Below, piece by piece: positions 1-8,945 of a stretch of DNA of 38,981 nucleotides. Numbering within the stretch: the first letter of the stretch is position 1; the number at the start of each line of letters is the position of its first letter. This DNA comes from Chloroflexota bacterium. GTDB taxonomy: Bacteria; Chloroflexota; Anaerolineae; Anaerolineales; Anaerolineaceae. The DNA lies in contig JAKOSR010000065.1 in assembly GCA_029777225.1 (NCBI GenBank), forward strand, positions 1 through 38,981, given 5' to 3'. The notes under the pieces were generated by a model, which was not told the DNA's origin, did no database searches, and was given only the letters and a program-made list of their open reading frames with translations. The position numbers and the translations under genes were made by a program.

Positions 1-2
1 AA

Positions 3-941
3 GACCCGGTCGCGTTTCAACGTTTGCAGATGGTGGTGGTGGATGAACAGCATCGTTTTGGGGTGGCACAACGGGCGGCCTTGCGCGGCAAGGGAGACAA
101 CCCCCATTTGCTCGTGATGACGGCCACGCCCATTCCGCGGTCTCTGCAATTGACGATTTTTGGGGACCTGGATGTCAGCATCATGGATGAGATGCCCGCT
201 GGTCGGCGACCGATTGAAACCAGCATTGTCCTGCCGGCTGAGCGTGAGCAGGTATATGGCCAAATCCAATCCCAGGTGGCGAAGGGCTACCAGGCATTCA
301 TCATCTATCCACTGGTGGAACAGGGGGACAATGAAGAGAGCAAGGCGGCGGTGGAGGAAAGCGAACGGCTTCAAAAGGAGATTTTCCCGAATTTGCGGGT
401 TGGATTGGTGCACGGCCGGCTGAAACCAGCTGAGAAAGACGCGGTGATGCTGGCCTTTCGCAACAAGGACTATGACGTGCTGGTTTCGACCTCCGTGGTG
501 GAAGTGGGCGTGGATATTCCCAACGCCACCATGATGGTCATAGAAGGCGCGAACCGCTTTGGCCTGGCCCAGCTGCACCAATTCAGGGGGAGAGTTGGAC
601 GCGGCGAAGCCCAATCCTACTGCGTGCTCATCCCGGAGACAGATGACGCGGCTGAAAATGAGCGGCTGAGAGTGATGACCGAAACCAATGATGGTTTTGT
701 GCTGGCTGAAAAAGACCTCTCCCAACGGGGACCGGGGGACTTTTTAGGGACACGGCAGGCGGGTTTCGTGGATTTGAAAATGGCGAACCTGGCGGATACC
801 CGTGTTATCCAAAAAGCACGGGCCATCGCCGAAGAAGTGCTCAAGCAAGATCCGGAGTTGATTTCTGACGAAAACCTGGCGTTACACCAGGCTGTTGATA
901 CTTTTTGGCCATCTCAGGATGGCAATGGAGACATGAGCTAA
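3..941 (+). CDS. recG: ATP-dependent DNA helicase RecG, C-terminal part (5' truncated by window edge)
   Basis: RecG unwinds branched DNA and regresses stalled replication forks during recombination and repair. The frame is open from base 3, so the N-terminal wedge domain and Walker A motif lie upstream of the window. The visible part carries superfamily 2 helicase motifs in order: DEQHRFG (motif II), TATPIPRSL (motif III), VLVSTSVVEVGVDIP (motif V) and QFRGRVGRG (motif VI). A RecG-type C-terminal segment follows (SQRGPGDFLGTRQAG). The ATG at 24 in the ORF track is internal, because the DEQH box would otherwise sit at the very N-terminus. Its TAA stop overlaps the coaD ATG by one base (taATG), so the two genes are co-transcribed and probably translationally coupled. 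Confidence 0.96.
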   Translation, partial: DPVAFQRLQMVVVDEQHRFGVAQRAALRGKGDNPHLLVMTATPIPRSLQLTIFGDLDVSIMDEMPAGRRPIETSIVLPAEREQVYGQIQSQVAKGYQAFIIYPLVEQGDNEESKAAVEESERLQKEIFPNLRVGLVHGRLKPAEKDAVMLAFRNKDYDVLVSTSVVEVGVDIPNATMMVIEGANRFGLAQLHQFRGRVGRGEAQSYCVLIPETDDAAENERLRVMTETNDGFVLAEKDLSQRGPGDFLGTRQAGFVDLKMANLADTRVIQKARAIAEEVLKQDPELISDENLALHQAVDTFWPSQDGNGDMS

Positions 942-1465
942 TGACACGCGTACTATTCCCTGGCACATTTGACCCAATTCACTTTGGACACCTGGACATC
1001 GCCCGCAGGGCAGCCCGGATGTTCGATGAAGTGGTGGTCGCGGTGTACGACAGACCCCTCAAGACCCTGCTCTTTTCGCCAGAAGAGCGCATCCAGCTGG
1101 TGAGGGAAGTACTGCAGGGGGATGAGAGAATCAGCGTTATCGGGTATTCGGGACTGACGATTAATTTTGCCAAGCAAATCGGCGCGCATGCCATCGTGCG
1201 CGGGCTGCGGGTGTTCTCGGATTTCGAGTACGAATTCCGCATGGCGCTGGCGAATAACCGGCTGGAGCCCGAAATTGACACCATCGCGCTCATCACCACG
1301 GAGAGCAATACTTTCCTGTCCTCTTCCACCGTCAAGGAGATTGCCAGCCTGGGTGGGGATGTCTCGAGCATGGTGCCAGAGAACGTCAGAGCAGCACTGG
1401 CGCGGCGCTTCAGGGAGTTGGACGAAGACGCGAAACCGCGCCCGGAGACCTCCATCAAGGATTAA
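941..1465 (+). CDS. coaD: Phosphopantetheine adenylyltransferase
   Basis: CoaD transfers AMP from ATP to 4'-phosphopantetheine to make dephospho-CoA, the penultimate step of CoA synthesis, in the cytoplasm. The protein is 174 residues, near the usual 160-170. It has the nucleotidyltransferase motif GTFDPIHFGH at the N-terminus and the SSSTVKEIA motif near residue 125, both diagnostic of PPAT. The ORF track starts at 905, but the ATG at 941 fits the family N-terminus (MTRVLFPGTFDP), has a GGAG about 10 nt upstream, and overlaps the recG stop. The family usually starts only a few residues before this first motif. Confidence 0.97.
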   Translation: MTRVLFPGTFDPIHFGHLDIARRAARMFDEVVVAVYDRPLKTLLFSPEERIQLVREVLQGDERISVIGYSGLTINFAKQIGAHAIVRGLRVFSDFEYEFRMALANNRLEPEIDTIALITTESNTFLSSSTVKEIASLGGDVSSMVPENVRAALARRFRELDEDAKPRPETSIKD

Positions 1466-1537
1466 CAAGCTTTACCTGAGAAAAGCGCCAAAGAATGATA
1501 AACTTTAAGTCTGAATGATGAGTGATGGAGAGAAATA

Positions 1538-1993
1538 ATGGACATTCTGCATCTTGTGGACCGTCTGGAAGAATTGTTCAATAACAGCAAGCCGATTCCG
1601 CTGACCCGAAATGTCGTGGTGGATGAAAACGCTTTCATGGATATCATCGATCAGATGCGCATCTCCATCCCCGACGACATCAAGAAGGCCCAGCAGGTCA
1701 TCGCGCAAAAGGACCGCATCCTGGCCCAAGCACAGGAAGAAGCTAACCGGACGCTGCTGCTTGCCCGCGAAAAAAGCGAGAAGATGATTGAGAAGAGTGA
1801 GGTCTACCAGGCCGCGCAGGATAGGGTGGCGCAAATTGAAGACCAAGCCCGGAAGAACGCCTCACAAACGCAAGAGGAAGCCGACAGCTACGCCAGGGAC
1901 ATGCTAAGGCGGTTGGAAGCAGAATTGAACCAGGTGTTAATCCAGGTTCAAAACGGCATCCAGGCGCTTGACCAAGAAAACAATTCGGATTAG
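1538..1993 (+). CDS. Coiled-coil protein encoded next to coaD (Rv2927c / DivIVA-like style)
   Basis: This 151-residue soluble protein has no signal peptide or membrane segment. The first 55 residues form a small conserved head (VDRLEELFNNSKPIPLT, then IIDQMRISIPDDIKKAQQV). Residues 60-145 are a charged Ala/Gln/Glu-rich coiled coil. From memory, the head resembles the start of actinobacterial Rv2927c-type proteins, which have a hydrophobic helix, an 'IP(D/G)(D/E)' turn and then a long coiled coil. Annotation pipelines often call such proteins 'ATPase' or 'F0 subunit b-like' because of the coiled coil, but no Walker motif or membrane helix is present. The ATG has a good RBS (ATGGAGAG, about 6 nt upstream). 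It lies 72 bp after coaD on the same strand, so it probably shares that transcript. A structural or cell-division-related role is a guess. Confidence 0.8.
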   Translation: MDILHLVDRLEELFNNSKPIPLTRNVVVDENAFMDIIDQMRISIPDDIKKAQQVIAQKDRILAQAQEEANRTLLLAREKSEKMIEKSEVYQAAQDRVAQIEDQARKNASQTQEEADSYARDMLRRLEAELNQVLIQVQNGIQALDQENNSD

Positions 1994-2020
1994 GGCTGCT
2001 TTGGGCGATTGAAGGTGGCT

Positions 2021-4519
2021 TCAGATCACCTTGGGCGATTCATCCGTACCGGTTTGGGCGGTTTTCCTGCTTTTTGACTTGGGTGCCTTATGGGGCTTCG
2101 CGAAAACCGGCGGATTGCTGAGGGACTCAGCCAAAACCTCGTCCATGTGTTCCACGAAAACAATTTTTAGCGTGTCGAAAATCCTGGCGGGCAATTCCTC
2201 CAGGTCTTTCTCATTTTTCCTGGGGAGCAGCACTTTTTTGATGCCGGCCCGATAGGCGGCGAGAACCTTTTCCCGCACCCCACCCACAGGCAACACACGC
2301 CCCCGCAGGGTGATTTCACCAGTCATGGCAACATCGTGCCTGACCGGCACACCCAGGACAGCCGAGGTAATGGCGGTGGCCAGTGTAATCCCGGCGGAGG
2401 GTCCATCCTTTGGAATGGCACCTTCCGGCACGTGGATGTGAACGTCGTATTCTTCAAAGAATCCCTCAGGAATTTGGAACAATTCCGCCCTGGATTTCAG
2501 GTACGAGAGCGCAGCTTGGGCTGATTCCTGCATAATCTCACCAATCTGGCCGGTGATTTGAAGGTTGCTTTTGCCCGGGATGGCCAACACTTCGATTGGC
2601 ATAATCTCGCCGGAACTTTCCGTCCAGGCCATGGCGGTGGCAAGTCCAATTTCGTCCACCAGTTCGGCGTTTTGCTGGAAAAATTCCTGCGGTCCGAGAT
2701 AACCCTGGATGTCCTCTTCGTCGACGCGGGTGGGGATGGGTTTACCCTCGGATTTCAACCGGGCGATTTTGCGCAAAATAGCCCCGATTTCCCTTTCAAG
2801 ATTGCGCACGCCGGCTTCATAAGTGTAGGCTTCGATAACGCGAATCAAGGCGGCATCGGTAAAGAAGATGGGCTCTTCGTCCAGACCGTTTTGCAGCAAT
2901 TGTTCCGGAATGAGAAATTGGCGGGAGATTTCAAGCTTGTCCTCCTGGATGTAACCAGGGAACTCAATTAACTCCATCCGGTCCAGCAAAGCGGGTGGGA
3001 TGGCCGCCGCCGAGTTGGCGGTGGTGATGAACAGCGTCGAGGACAAATCGTAGGGAATATCCAGGTAATGGTCCTGGAAGGCGAAGTTTTGCTCGGGATC
3101 AAGCACTTCCAAAAGGGCAGCTGCGGGATCACCCTGGAAGTCTGAGCTAAGCTTGTCGACTTCATCAAGCATGAAAACCGGGTTAATCACACCGGCTTTT
3201 TTCATGGTCTGTAAGATGCGGCCAGGCAAGGCGCCGATATAGGTTCGGCGGTGGCCGCGAATTTCGGCTTCATCATGCACGCCGCCCAGGGAAACGCGCA
3301 CGAACTTGCGTTCCATGGCCTCGGCGATGGATTGGCCGAGGGAAGTCTTGCCGGTGCCAGGTGCGCCGACAAAGCACAGGATGGGTTGACGGGAGCGCTT
3401 GGGTATTAAACTATGCACAGCCAGGTACTCGAGGATGCGGTCCTTGGCTTTCTTGAGGCCGTAATGATTTTTGTTAAGGATTTCCTCGGCATGAAGAATG
3501 CTCAGATTGTCTGTTGTTTTCTCAATCCAGGGAAGGTCCAAAATCCAGCGGACGTATGTTTGAATCATACCGCTTTCAGGTGAGAGGCTGGGGGTGGTTT
3601 TTAGCCGGCCCAGCTCTTTTTGGGCAGTCTCGCGGGCTTCCCTGCCCAATGGCTTGGTTTCGAGCAAATCCTCCAGGTTGCGGATATCCGGGTCCACCGA
3701 TTTGCTTTCGCCAAGCTGTTTTTGGATTTGGTTGAGTTGCTCCTGCAGATACGCTTCGCGGTGTGATTGGTCCATCTCGCCCTGGACCTGGCTTTGAATC
3801 TCCGCTTCAAGGGACAATAATTGCAGCTTTTCCATCAGGATGGGAAGCAACATGCGGAGACGTTCTGTGCCTTTGATTTCGACCAGCAGGTCGAGACGGG
3901 TCTTATATGGGATTTCCAGCGTGGAGGTGATGAAATCAGCCAGCTGGGAGGGGTTGTCAATATTTTTGGCGAGATTGAGGATGTCATCGCTTAGCTCGCC
4001 ACTTTCTTCAATAAACTGGGCGTAAGCTTTTAGGACCAGGTTCGTCAGCGCGGTGGCCTCCCTGGATTTCCTGGAATTATCACGGGCTACGACGGCAGTG
4101 GCGTATGGCATGTCGTTTTCGACCAGGATTTCCTGGATGTGGACTCTGCGACGGCCCTGCAACAAGCCACTCGCGCTGCCATCATCCTCTGGCACGATTT
4201 GACCTACCGCGATTTCAACGCCGATTGCCAGGTAAGAATCCTTCTCTAGCGGGTCCGGCGAGATGCCAAAGAAAGTGGTATTACTTTCAAAGGCTTTCGC
4301 GACAATATCAAGCGCGCCGCTGCCCTTTTCAAAGTGCAGGGTGGTCATCGCATAAGGGAAAAGCACCGTGTCGTTAATGAAGAGCAATGGCGCTTTCATT
4401 AGGCTGTCCGCTCCTGGTTTTCGGTTTTTCACCTCATGCAAATGACTCATGTCGGCCAGAATTGGCAGTTTGAGGCGGATATCCATGTCGGGTTTAAATG
4501 GAGGGAAATCTTCTTCCAT
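2021..4519 (-). CDS. lon: ATP-dependent Lon protease
   Basis: Lon is a cytoplasmic AAA+ serine protease that degrades misfolded and regulatory proteins. The 832-residue protein has the full bacterial LonA layout. There is an N-terminal LON substrate-binding domain (about 42-235), a helical linker (about 240-340), and an AAA+ module with Walker A GAPGTGKT (385-392) and Walker [10 protein letters not shown] (448-456). The C-terminal protease domain has the Ser-Lys dyad: Ser708 in PKDGPSAG and Lys751 in GGVREK, with the same 43-residue spacing as E. coli Ser679/Lys722. The start has an AGGAAG five nt upstream. It lies 52 bp downstream of folC on the same strand and is convergent with the coiled-coil gene. 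No CIRCE or other heat-shock element was seen. Confidence 0.97.
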   Translation of the reverse strand: MEEDFPPFKPDMDIRLKLPILADMSHLHEVKNRKPGADSLMKAPLLFINDTVLFPYAMTTLHFEKGSGALDIVAKAFESNTTFFGISPDPLEKDSYLAIGVEIAVGQIVPEDDGSASGLLQGRRRVHIQEILVENDMPYATAVVARDNSRKSREATALTNLVLKAYAQFIEESGELSDDILNLAKNIDNPSQLADFITSTLEIPYKTRLDLLVEIKGTERLRMLLPILMEKLQLLSLEAEIQSQVQGEMDQSHREAYLQEQLNQIQKQLGESKSVDPDIRNLEDLLETKPLGREARETAQKELGRLKTTPSLSPESGMIQTYVRWILDLPWIEKTTDNLSILHAEEILNKNHYGLKKAKDRILEYLAVHSLIPKRSRQPILCFVGAPGTGKTSLGQSIAEAMERKFVRVSLGGVHDEAEIRGHRRTYIGALPGRILQTMKKAGVINPVFMLDEVDKLSSDFQGDPAAALLEVLDPEQNFAFQDHYLDIPYDLSSTLFITTANSAAAIPPALLDRMELIEFPGYIQEDKLEISRQFLIPEQLLQNGLDEEPIFFTDAALIRVIEAYTYEAGVRNLEREIGAILRKIARLKSEGKPIPTRVDEEDIQGYLGPQEFFQQNAELVDEIGLATAMAWTESSGEIMPIEVLAIPGKSNLQITGQIGEIMQESAQAALSYLKSRAELFQIPEGFFEEYDVHIHVPEGAIPKDGPSAGITLATAITSAVLGVPVRHDVAMTGEITLRGRVLPVGGVREKVLAAYRAGIKKVLLPRKNEKDLEELPARIFDTLKIVFVEHMDEVLAESLSNPPVFAKPHKAPKSKSRKTAQTGTDESPKVI

Positions 4520-4571
4520 GTGTTCTTCCTATCTCTTGGGCTGGTGATGTTACCACAGAACCACTGAAGGT

Positions 4572-5930
4572 TTACTTCTCCAGGGTGGGCCAGATTGCCC
4601 TGGCAGCCGCGGCAATGAACACACTGCCAGCGACCAGGATGCCTTTTTGACCACCAGCCAGGGAGAGTGCCTGTCGCATGGCTTCTTCCGCGGGGGCAAC
4701 ACCGAGGGTTGGCACCTGGTAGGCACTGACCAACCTGGCCAACTCCTGGGCATCCATGGCACGGGGGTGGGTGGATTGGGTGGTGACGACCATTTCAACC
4801 CGGGGAATAATCTCAGAGAGCATCGCGTCCAATTCCTTATCCGCGGAGACGCCAAAAACCAGGATAATGGGCAGGTCCGGAAAGTACTCGTCGATGGCAT
4901 TGCGCAAAACGCGCATGGAATCGCCGTTATGGGCGGAGTCAATCACCACAGGGGGGTGTTTACGTAACAATTCGAAACGGGCGGGCCATTCAACCTGCCT
5001 GAAACCTTTTTGGATGGCGGTTCTGGTCAGCCGAAAGCCTGCCTGGCGGGCCACATCCAGCGCGGTCAGGGCAGTGGCGGCGTTTTGCACCTGGTGAAAA
5101 CCGAGCAGAGGGAGTGTGAGGAGTAAGGGTGTACGCGCACTGCCACGGAGCTTTTTGAAGGCTGAGTCCTGTTTGAGCAAAATCAACATTTTCTGGGTGC
5201 TCAAGGTGTGGGAGACCTCGTGGTAAGTGTAGGCGCGTTCGACCAGCGTATAGGGAGCACCACGTTCCTGGCTGAGGCGCACGAGCTCCTTTTCCGCTTC
5301 GGGAGCCTGCGGGGCGATAACCACCGGCCTGCCCGGCTTGATGATGCCGCCTTTCTCGAAGGCGATTTCGGTGAGCGTATCCCCGAGTACATTGCGGTGA
5401 TCATAGGAAATGGGCGTAATGACGGACACGAGGGGATCGATGACGTTCGTCGCGTCCAGGCGCCCACCCAGGCCCACTTCAATCACGGCAATATCCACCA
5501 TTTGTTCGGCGAAGAATTGAAAGCACATCGCGGTGGTGAGCTCGAAGGTGGTCACATCAGGCACTTTTCCCGCGATTTGGCGCAAGCCATCCGTGAGACG
5601 CACAAGCTCCTGGCGATTTATTTCAATGCCGTTGACCTTAATCCGCTCGGTAAATTCCTGGAGGTGTGGCGAGGTGTACAAACCAACCTTGTAACCAGCG
5701 GCCTGCAACGCGGAGGCACAAAAGGAGGCAGTGGAGCCTTTGCCTTTGGTGCCGGCAACGTGAATGGATGGGAACGAGCGTTCAGGGTTATCCATCAGGG
5801 CCATGAGTTGGCGCATGCGGTCCAGCTTGAAAAAACGATGCGTGTCGTCCAGGTGCCGCTTCATGCTGAAGTCGACAAAACTGTACAACCAATCGAGAGA
5901 GTCGTTATAAAGCGCGTCCAAAGTTAGCAT
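4572..5930 (-). CDS. folC: Folylpolyglutamate synthase / dihydrofolate synthase
   Basis: FolC adds glutamate to dihydropteroate and/or lengthens the glutamyl tail of folates using ATP, in the cytoplasm. It belongs to the Mur ligase family. The P-loop is GTKGKGS (residues 60-66), followed by the folate/Mur motifs YTSPHLQEFTERI, SYDHRNVLG and a C-terminal VIDSAHNGDS. Length (452) is normal for the family. Whether it has both activities cannot be told from sequence alone. The 52 bp before lon suggest co-transcription. Upstream (5931-5956) a TATAAT lies inside the AT-rich tail of the terminator of the preceding operon, which could double as its -10, but no good -35 is seen. Confidence 0.95.
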   Translation of the reverse strand: MLTLDALYNDSLDWLYSFVDFSMKRHLDDTHRFFKLDRMRQLMALMDNPERSFPSIHVAGTKGKGSTASFCASALQAAGYKVGLYTSPHLQEFTERIKVNGIEINRQELVRLTDGLRQIAGKVPDVTTFELTTAMCFQFFAEQMVDIAVIEVGLGGRLDATNVIDPLVSVITPISYDHRNVLGDTLTEIAFEKGGIIKPGRPVVIAPQAPEAEKELVRLSQERGAPYTLVERAYTYHEVSHTLSTQKMLILLKQDSAFKKLRGSARTPLLLTLPLLGFHQVQNAATALTALDVARQAGFRLTRTAIQKGFRQVEWPARFELLRKHPPVVIDSAHNGDSMRVLRNAIDEYFPDLPIILVFGVSADKELDAMLSEIIPRVEMVVTTQSTHPRAMDAQELARLVSAYQVPTLGVAPAEEAMRQALSLAGGQKGILVAGSVFIAAAARAIWPTLEK

Positions 5931-5956
5931 AATCCGCCTGTCATCGCGATAATTAT

Positions 5957-5985
5957 AATGCTCCAGCCCTCAAGGCTGGAGCATT
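5957..5985 (-). terminator. Rho-independent terminator of the kinase operon
   Basis: This is a perfect 12-bp hairpin (AATGCTCCAGCC / GGCTGGAGCATT) with a 5-nt loop, 33 bp past the stop of the 6018-7868 gene. On the minus strand it is followed by an AT-rich tail (ATAATTAT) rather than a long T run. It separates the kinase operon from folC. Confidence 0.75.
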
Positions 5986-6017
5986 TGTACGCGTTCGGGA
6001 TGTTCGTGAAAAGTTAA

Positions 6018-7868
6018 TCAGGGCGTGGTCAGGTCCATCATCAGAACGTAACCAATGATGGCAAAAGAGCTGCCCCTGAACTCAACGAGCACGCATTCGC
6101 GGTTGAAGTTGTCAAAACGTCGCTCGGACATGGGCAACAAGGTCAGGGTGGTGCCGGCTGGGATGCGGCCCGTGGCACTATAATTGTCGTAACAATCATT
6201 GCGGGCCCAGACTTCGCGAATGGTCGCAACTGTGATGATTGGGGTTGGGGTCGCGGTGTACGTTGGGGTCGGGGAATAATCCGGCGTGGGAGTCAGGGTG
6301 ACCGTCGGGGTTTGGGTGATAGTCGGCGTGAGGGTGATGGTGGGTGTGCGGGTCACCGTGGGGGTGAGGGCCAGGTTGCGCTCACGAACAGCGTTACTGA
6401 TACCGCGCACGGCCGTGGAGAGGAGCAGGACGAGGAACACCACGGAGAGAAGCAGTCCCAAGCCTCCCAGCAAATAGGTGGGTAGGAAACCGCGCTTGAG
6501 TTCCAGAATTTTCGGGTCCTGGGGGAAACGGCGGCCGGCATCGCGATTGATGCGCAACGCAGCAAGGTTGAAGAAACGATTGCCGTCCTTGAGGGCGTCT
6601 TCCGCGCGTTTGATGGAATCCTCGTGTTTGCCAATTTGTGACTCGAGCTCACTAATCTCGTTTTCCAACGAGAGACTCTGGGAATCGTAGGCGTCCAGCT
6701 TACGCAAAAGGTCAAGGTTTTCACGCGCGCCGGCAACCTTTTGCCTGGCAAGCGAGACGGTGGGTGCGGTGGTGGCATCCTGCTTGAGCCGCAGGGTGTT
6801 ATCGAGGAGCGATTGGATGGTGGCCGGGATCAGGAGGTCAAGGCGGTTGCGAAGCCGGCTGATTTGCGAGATTTCGCCGTATTTCATCCTGACACGTTCA
6901 AGCTTGGCCTTGGAGTCTGCCAGTTTTTCCGGTGGAATCTTGCCGCTGCTGCTGACCACATCGCTGACTTCATCCAGTGCCGCGATGTCGGCGCGCACTT
7001 CCGCGGCTTTGTCGATGTATTCGGGGATGGCCACGGCGCTGGCAGCCGTCTGGATTTTCCCCAGCGCGGTCACTAACTCACCCTGGGAAAGCAAATTGAG
7101 GCCTTCCTTGTATACATCATAAGCCTGCATCTGGTTTTCAAGGTCGTGACGCAGCTCTTCACCTTCGCGCCAGCGCTTGATGCCAGCCTCCTGCAGGTGC
7201 TCGAAGGCCTCGTCAAGATAATTGAGGGCCACCTTATAACGAAAGACGCGCGCAGCACTTTGCGCTTTTCCGTAGGCTTTACCGGCATCGGGCGGGAGGG
7301 CAACTGAAGGAATATTGCCGGAACGAAGGTAATCCTCCGCTTCGGTGTGGTGTTCCTGGGCCCGGGTCCAGGCTGGCTCGAGCTGTAAGACCTTTTCGTA
7401 AAGAGGGATGGCGACCTGGTAATTGCCCTTGTAGAAGGCTTCTTCGGCCTCATCCATCATGCGTTCGGCGTCAGGGTCGTGCGAGGAGGTGAAGAACTTG
7501 CGCAGGGGATCTACACCCAGGCCGCCAGTGTCATCGCTGCCACGGAGGGAACTGCGGGTGATGCGTGGGGCTGCAGGTTCGGCGGGGTTTTGCGGGGCAG
7601 AGGCAGCCGGAGCCTGGTCAATGGCTGATCGGGCGGGTTTGGACGCGGATCCTGCCCCAGCGGCACGCCTGCTGCGTTCACGGCGGAGGTCCCTCAGGAG
7701 CCGGTTGGCATCCTCCAGGTCATCGATGTTGACGTTTTCCGTAATCCGTTTCGTGGCGAGGGCTTCCAGGTAGGTGGAAAGACTGCTTTCCACCTGGGCA
7801 AGTTCTTCGTCACTCGGATTTTCCTGTTCAAGTATCTTGTTGGCCTGTTCAATGAGCTCAGAAATCAT
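6018..7868 (-). CDS. Membrane-anchored protein: coiled-coil/TPR-like cytoplasmic part, one TM helix, Thr-Pro linker, small outer domain
   Basis: I do not recognise this as a named family. The 616 residues run as follows. A helical N-terminus (1-70) leads to a disordered Ala/Pro stretch (70-125). A TPR-like repeat (about 140-175, MMDEAEEAFYKGNYQVAIPL) is followed by long helical and coiled-coil segments to about 455. One strong transmembrane helix (about 463-485) leads to a Thr-Pro repeat linker (501-544) and a 72-residue beta-rich, SH3-like tail with two cysteines. With no N-terminal signal, the likely topology is N-in/C-out. The RBS AAAGGA sits six nt before the ATG. It is the last gene of a three-gene unit, 36 bp after a kinase-like gene, so it may be the sensor, anchor or output partner of the two kinases (inference). 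Confidence 0.82.
   Translation of the reverse strand: MISELIEQANKILEQENPSDEELAQVESSLSTYLEALATKRITENVNIDDLEDANRLLRDLRRERSRRAAGAGSASKPARSAIDQAPAASAPQNPAEPAAPRITRSSLRGSDDTGGLGVDPLRKFFTSSHDPDAERMMDEAEEAFYKGNYQVAIPLYEKVLQLEPAWTRAQEHHTEAEDYLRSGNIPSVALPPDAGKAYGKAQSAARVFRYKVALNYLDEAFEHLQEAGIKRWREGEELRHDLENQMQAYDVYKEGLNLLSQGELVTALGKIQTAASAVAIPEYIDKAAEVRADIAALDEVSDVVSSSGKIPPEKLADSKAKLERVRMKYGEISQISRLRNRLDLLIPATIQSLLDNTLRLKQDATTAPTVSLARQKVAGARENLDLLRKLDAYDSQSLSLENEISELESQIGKHEDSIKRAEDALKDGNRFFNLAALRINRDAGRRFPQDPKILELKRGFLPTYLLGGLGLLLSVVFLVLLLSTAVRGISNAVRERNLALTPTVTRTPTITLTPTITQTPTVTLTPTPDYSPTPTYTATPTPIITVATIREVWARNDCYDNYSATGRIPAGTTLTLLPMSERRFDNFNRECVLVEFRGSSFAIIGYVLMMDLTTP
6237..6368 (-). repeat. Thr-Pro repeat (TPTxTx units) linker coding region
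   Basis: This is an imperfect in-frame tandem repeat of about 18 nt encoding units such as TPTVTR, TPTITL, TPTITQ and TPTVTL. It encodes residues 501-544, just outside the predicted membrane helix. Such linkers act as extended, possibly glycosylated stalks in secreted proteins. Copy number may vary between strains. Confidence 0.85.
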
Positions 7869-7904
7869 TGAGGTCCTTTCGAGCCGGGGAAGCCGGCATC
7901 CTGT

Positions 7905-8915
7905 TTATTGTCTTTTCTTTTGCAGGCTTTGCAGCGTTTCTTTCATTTCCCCGGCACTGGAGAAACCGCCATCGAGCGCTTTTTCGAGGAATCGCATCTC
8001 ATCCGCGTTGAGGCGGTTTTGCACGTCAAACGAATAAGAGGCCTTGTAGCGCGTGGGGGCATTGGCGATGTCTTCGGGGCGGTTTGGACCCACAGCAACG
8101 GTGCCAGGGGCCTGTCTGCCGGTGAAGATGTGGTGGAGCGCCCTGGAGCTGAATTGGACCAGGTCAGCCTGCTGGACTTCAGGCGAAAACCTGCCTGGAA
8201 GCCAATGACCGATATTCCAATCAATCATTATTACTTTTTGGCGAAAATCGTTCCAGTAATAGTGCAGGAGTTTATGGTCCAGGTAGGTGGCTCCCTGGCT
8301 GTGGGCTGTTTCGAGCATCCCACAAATTTGCGTTGCGATGTCCAACACTTGTTTCATGCTCAAATTACGCACGAAATTACCGCGGGTGTAGCCGGCATCG
8401 CAAACCAGGTACAGGTTATCTTCCCAGCGGCGCTCAAGGATAAGGAAAGGCAGCCAATCATCGGCCAGGCGTTCCTCGAACTGGTCCAGCACGTCTGTAA
8501 TTTCATCCGGCTCAAAAACGACCAGCCTGCCGGTTATTTTGCTCGCAGCGCCCTGTTCCTCCATTTGCTTTGAAAGGGGGGCGATTTCGGAAGGCCAGCC
8601 GCTTCCGTTGGTTAGTTTAAGGTAACCGGCCTGCAACATCGGGGTTAGGCCATCAAGGCCATGCAAACCTGCCAGGATGTTCAGTTCTTCAAGGAAAAGC
8701 GGCCGGGCATAGGCAATTTTATCGTGGCGCATCACCTTGAAGGCAGGGTCCCTGCGATAGGGTGAGAGGCCGATGGCATTTTTTAGCAGAAATACGCGGG
8801 CACTCGAGCCAGCCGCTTCCGGGATGGCGTAGTCTTGTTGGCCCGCGGTCAACCAGGTATCGAGCGGTTCGCCGAGATAAAGCCCGGTTCGCGCGTCCAA
8901 ATTTAATTCTCGCAT
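7905..8915 (-). CDS. Divergent protein-kinase-like protein (short, 336 aa)
   Basis: This looks like a stripped-down eukaryotic-type kinase fold. The candidate ATP lysine is Lys60 in AFKVMR and the candidate helix-C glutamate is Glu76 or Glu77 in FLEELNIL. The catalytic-loop equivalent is YLDHKLLHYYW (Asp213, Lys215, His218), and the DFG equivalent is MIDWNIG (Asp232). The metal-binding Asn of HRDxKPxN is replaced by His, exactly as in the neighbouring 963-residue protein. No clear glycine-rich loop is visible, so activity is uncertain. There is no signal peptide or membrane segment. The start has GGAG about 12 nt upstream. It lies 30 bp after the large kinase-like gene and 36 bp before the membrane protein gene, as the middle gene of the operon. 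Confidence 0.72.
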   Translation of the reverse strand: MRELNLDARTGLYLGEPLDTWLTAGQQDYAIPEAAGSSARVFLLKNAIGLSPYRRDPAFKVMRHDKIAYARPLFLEELNILAGLHGLDGLTPMLQAGYLKLTNGSGWPSEIAPLSKQMEEQGAASKITGRLVVFEPDEITDVLDQFEERLADDWLPFLILERRWEDNLYLVCDAGYTRGNFVRNLSMKQVLDIATQICGMLETAHSQGATYLDHKLLHYYWNDFRQKVIMIDWNIGHWLPGRFSPEVQQADLVQFSSRALHHIFTGRQAPGTVAVGPNRPEDIANAPTRYKASYSFDVQNRLNADEMRFLEKALDGGFSSAGEMKETLQSLQKKRQ

Positions 8916-8945
8916 GTGTTTTGTTCTCCAAATGGCGGAGCAATT

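Noticed and set aside
953-1468. 171- and 159-aa minus-strand ORFs
   Set aside because: Both are shadows of coaD.
1471-1504. Possible promoter before the coiled-coil gene (TTTACC and TAAACT)
   Set aside because: The 22-nt spacing does not fit a sigma-70 promoter. Co-transcription with coaD is simpler.
2003-2050. Short direct repeat TTGGGCGATT near the lon 3' end
   Set aside because: Only two 10-nt copies, one within the lon coding end, with no further structure. Likely chance.
5208-5927. 239-aa plus-strand ORF
   Set aside because: It is antisense to folC with no homology by eye.
6237-6368. Tandem repeats that could be mistaken for a CRISPR-like array
   Set aside because: They are in-frame TPT codon repeats of a protein linker with no unique spacers.
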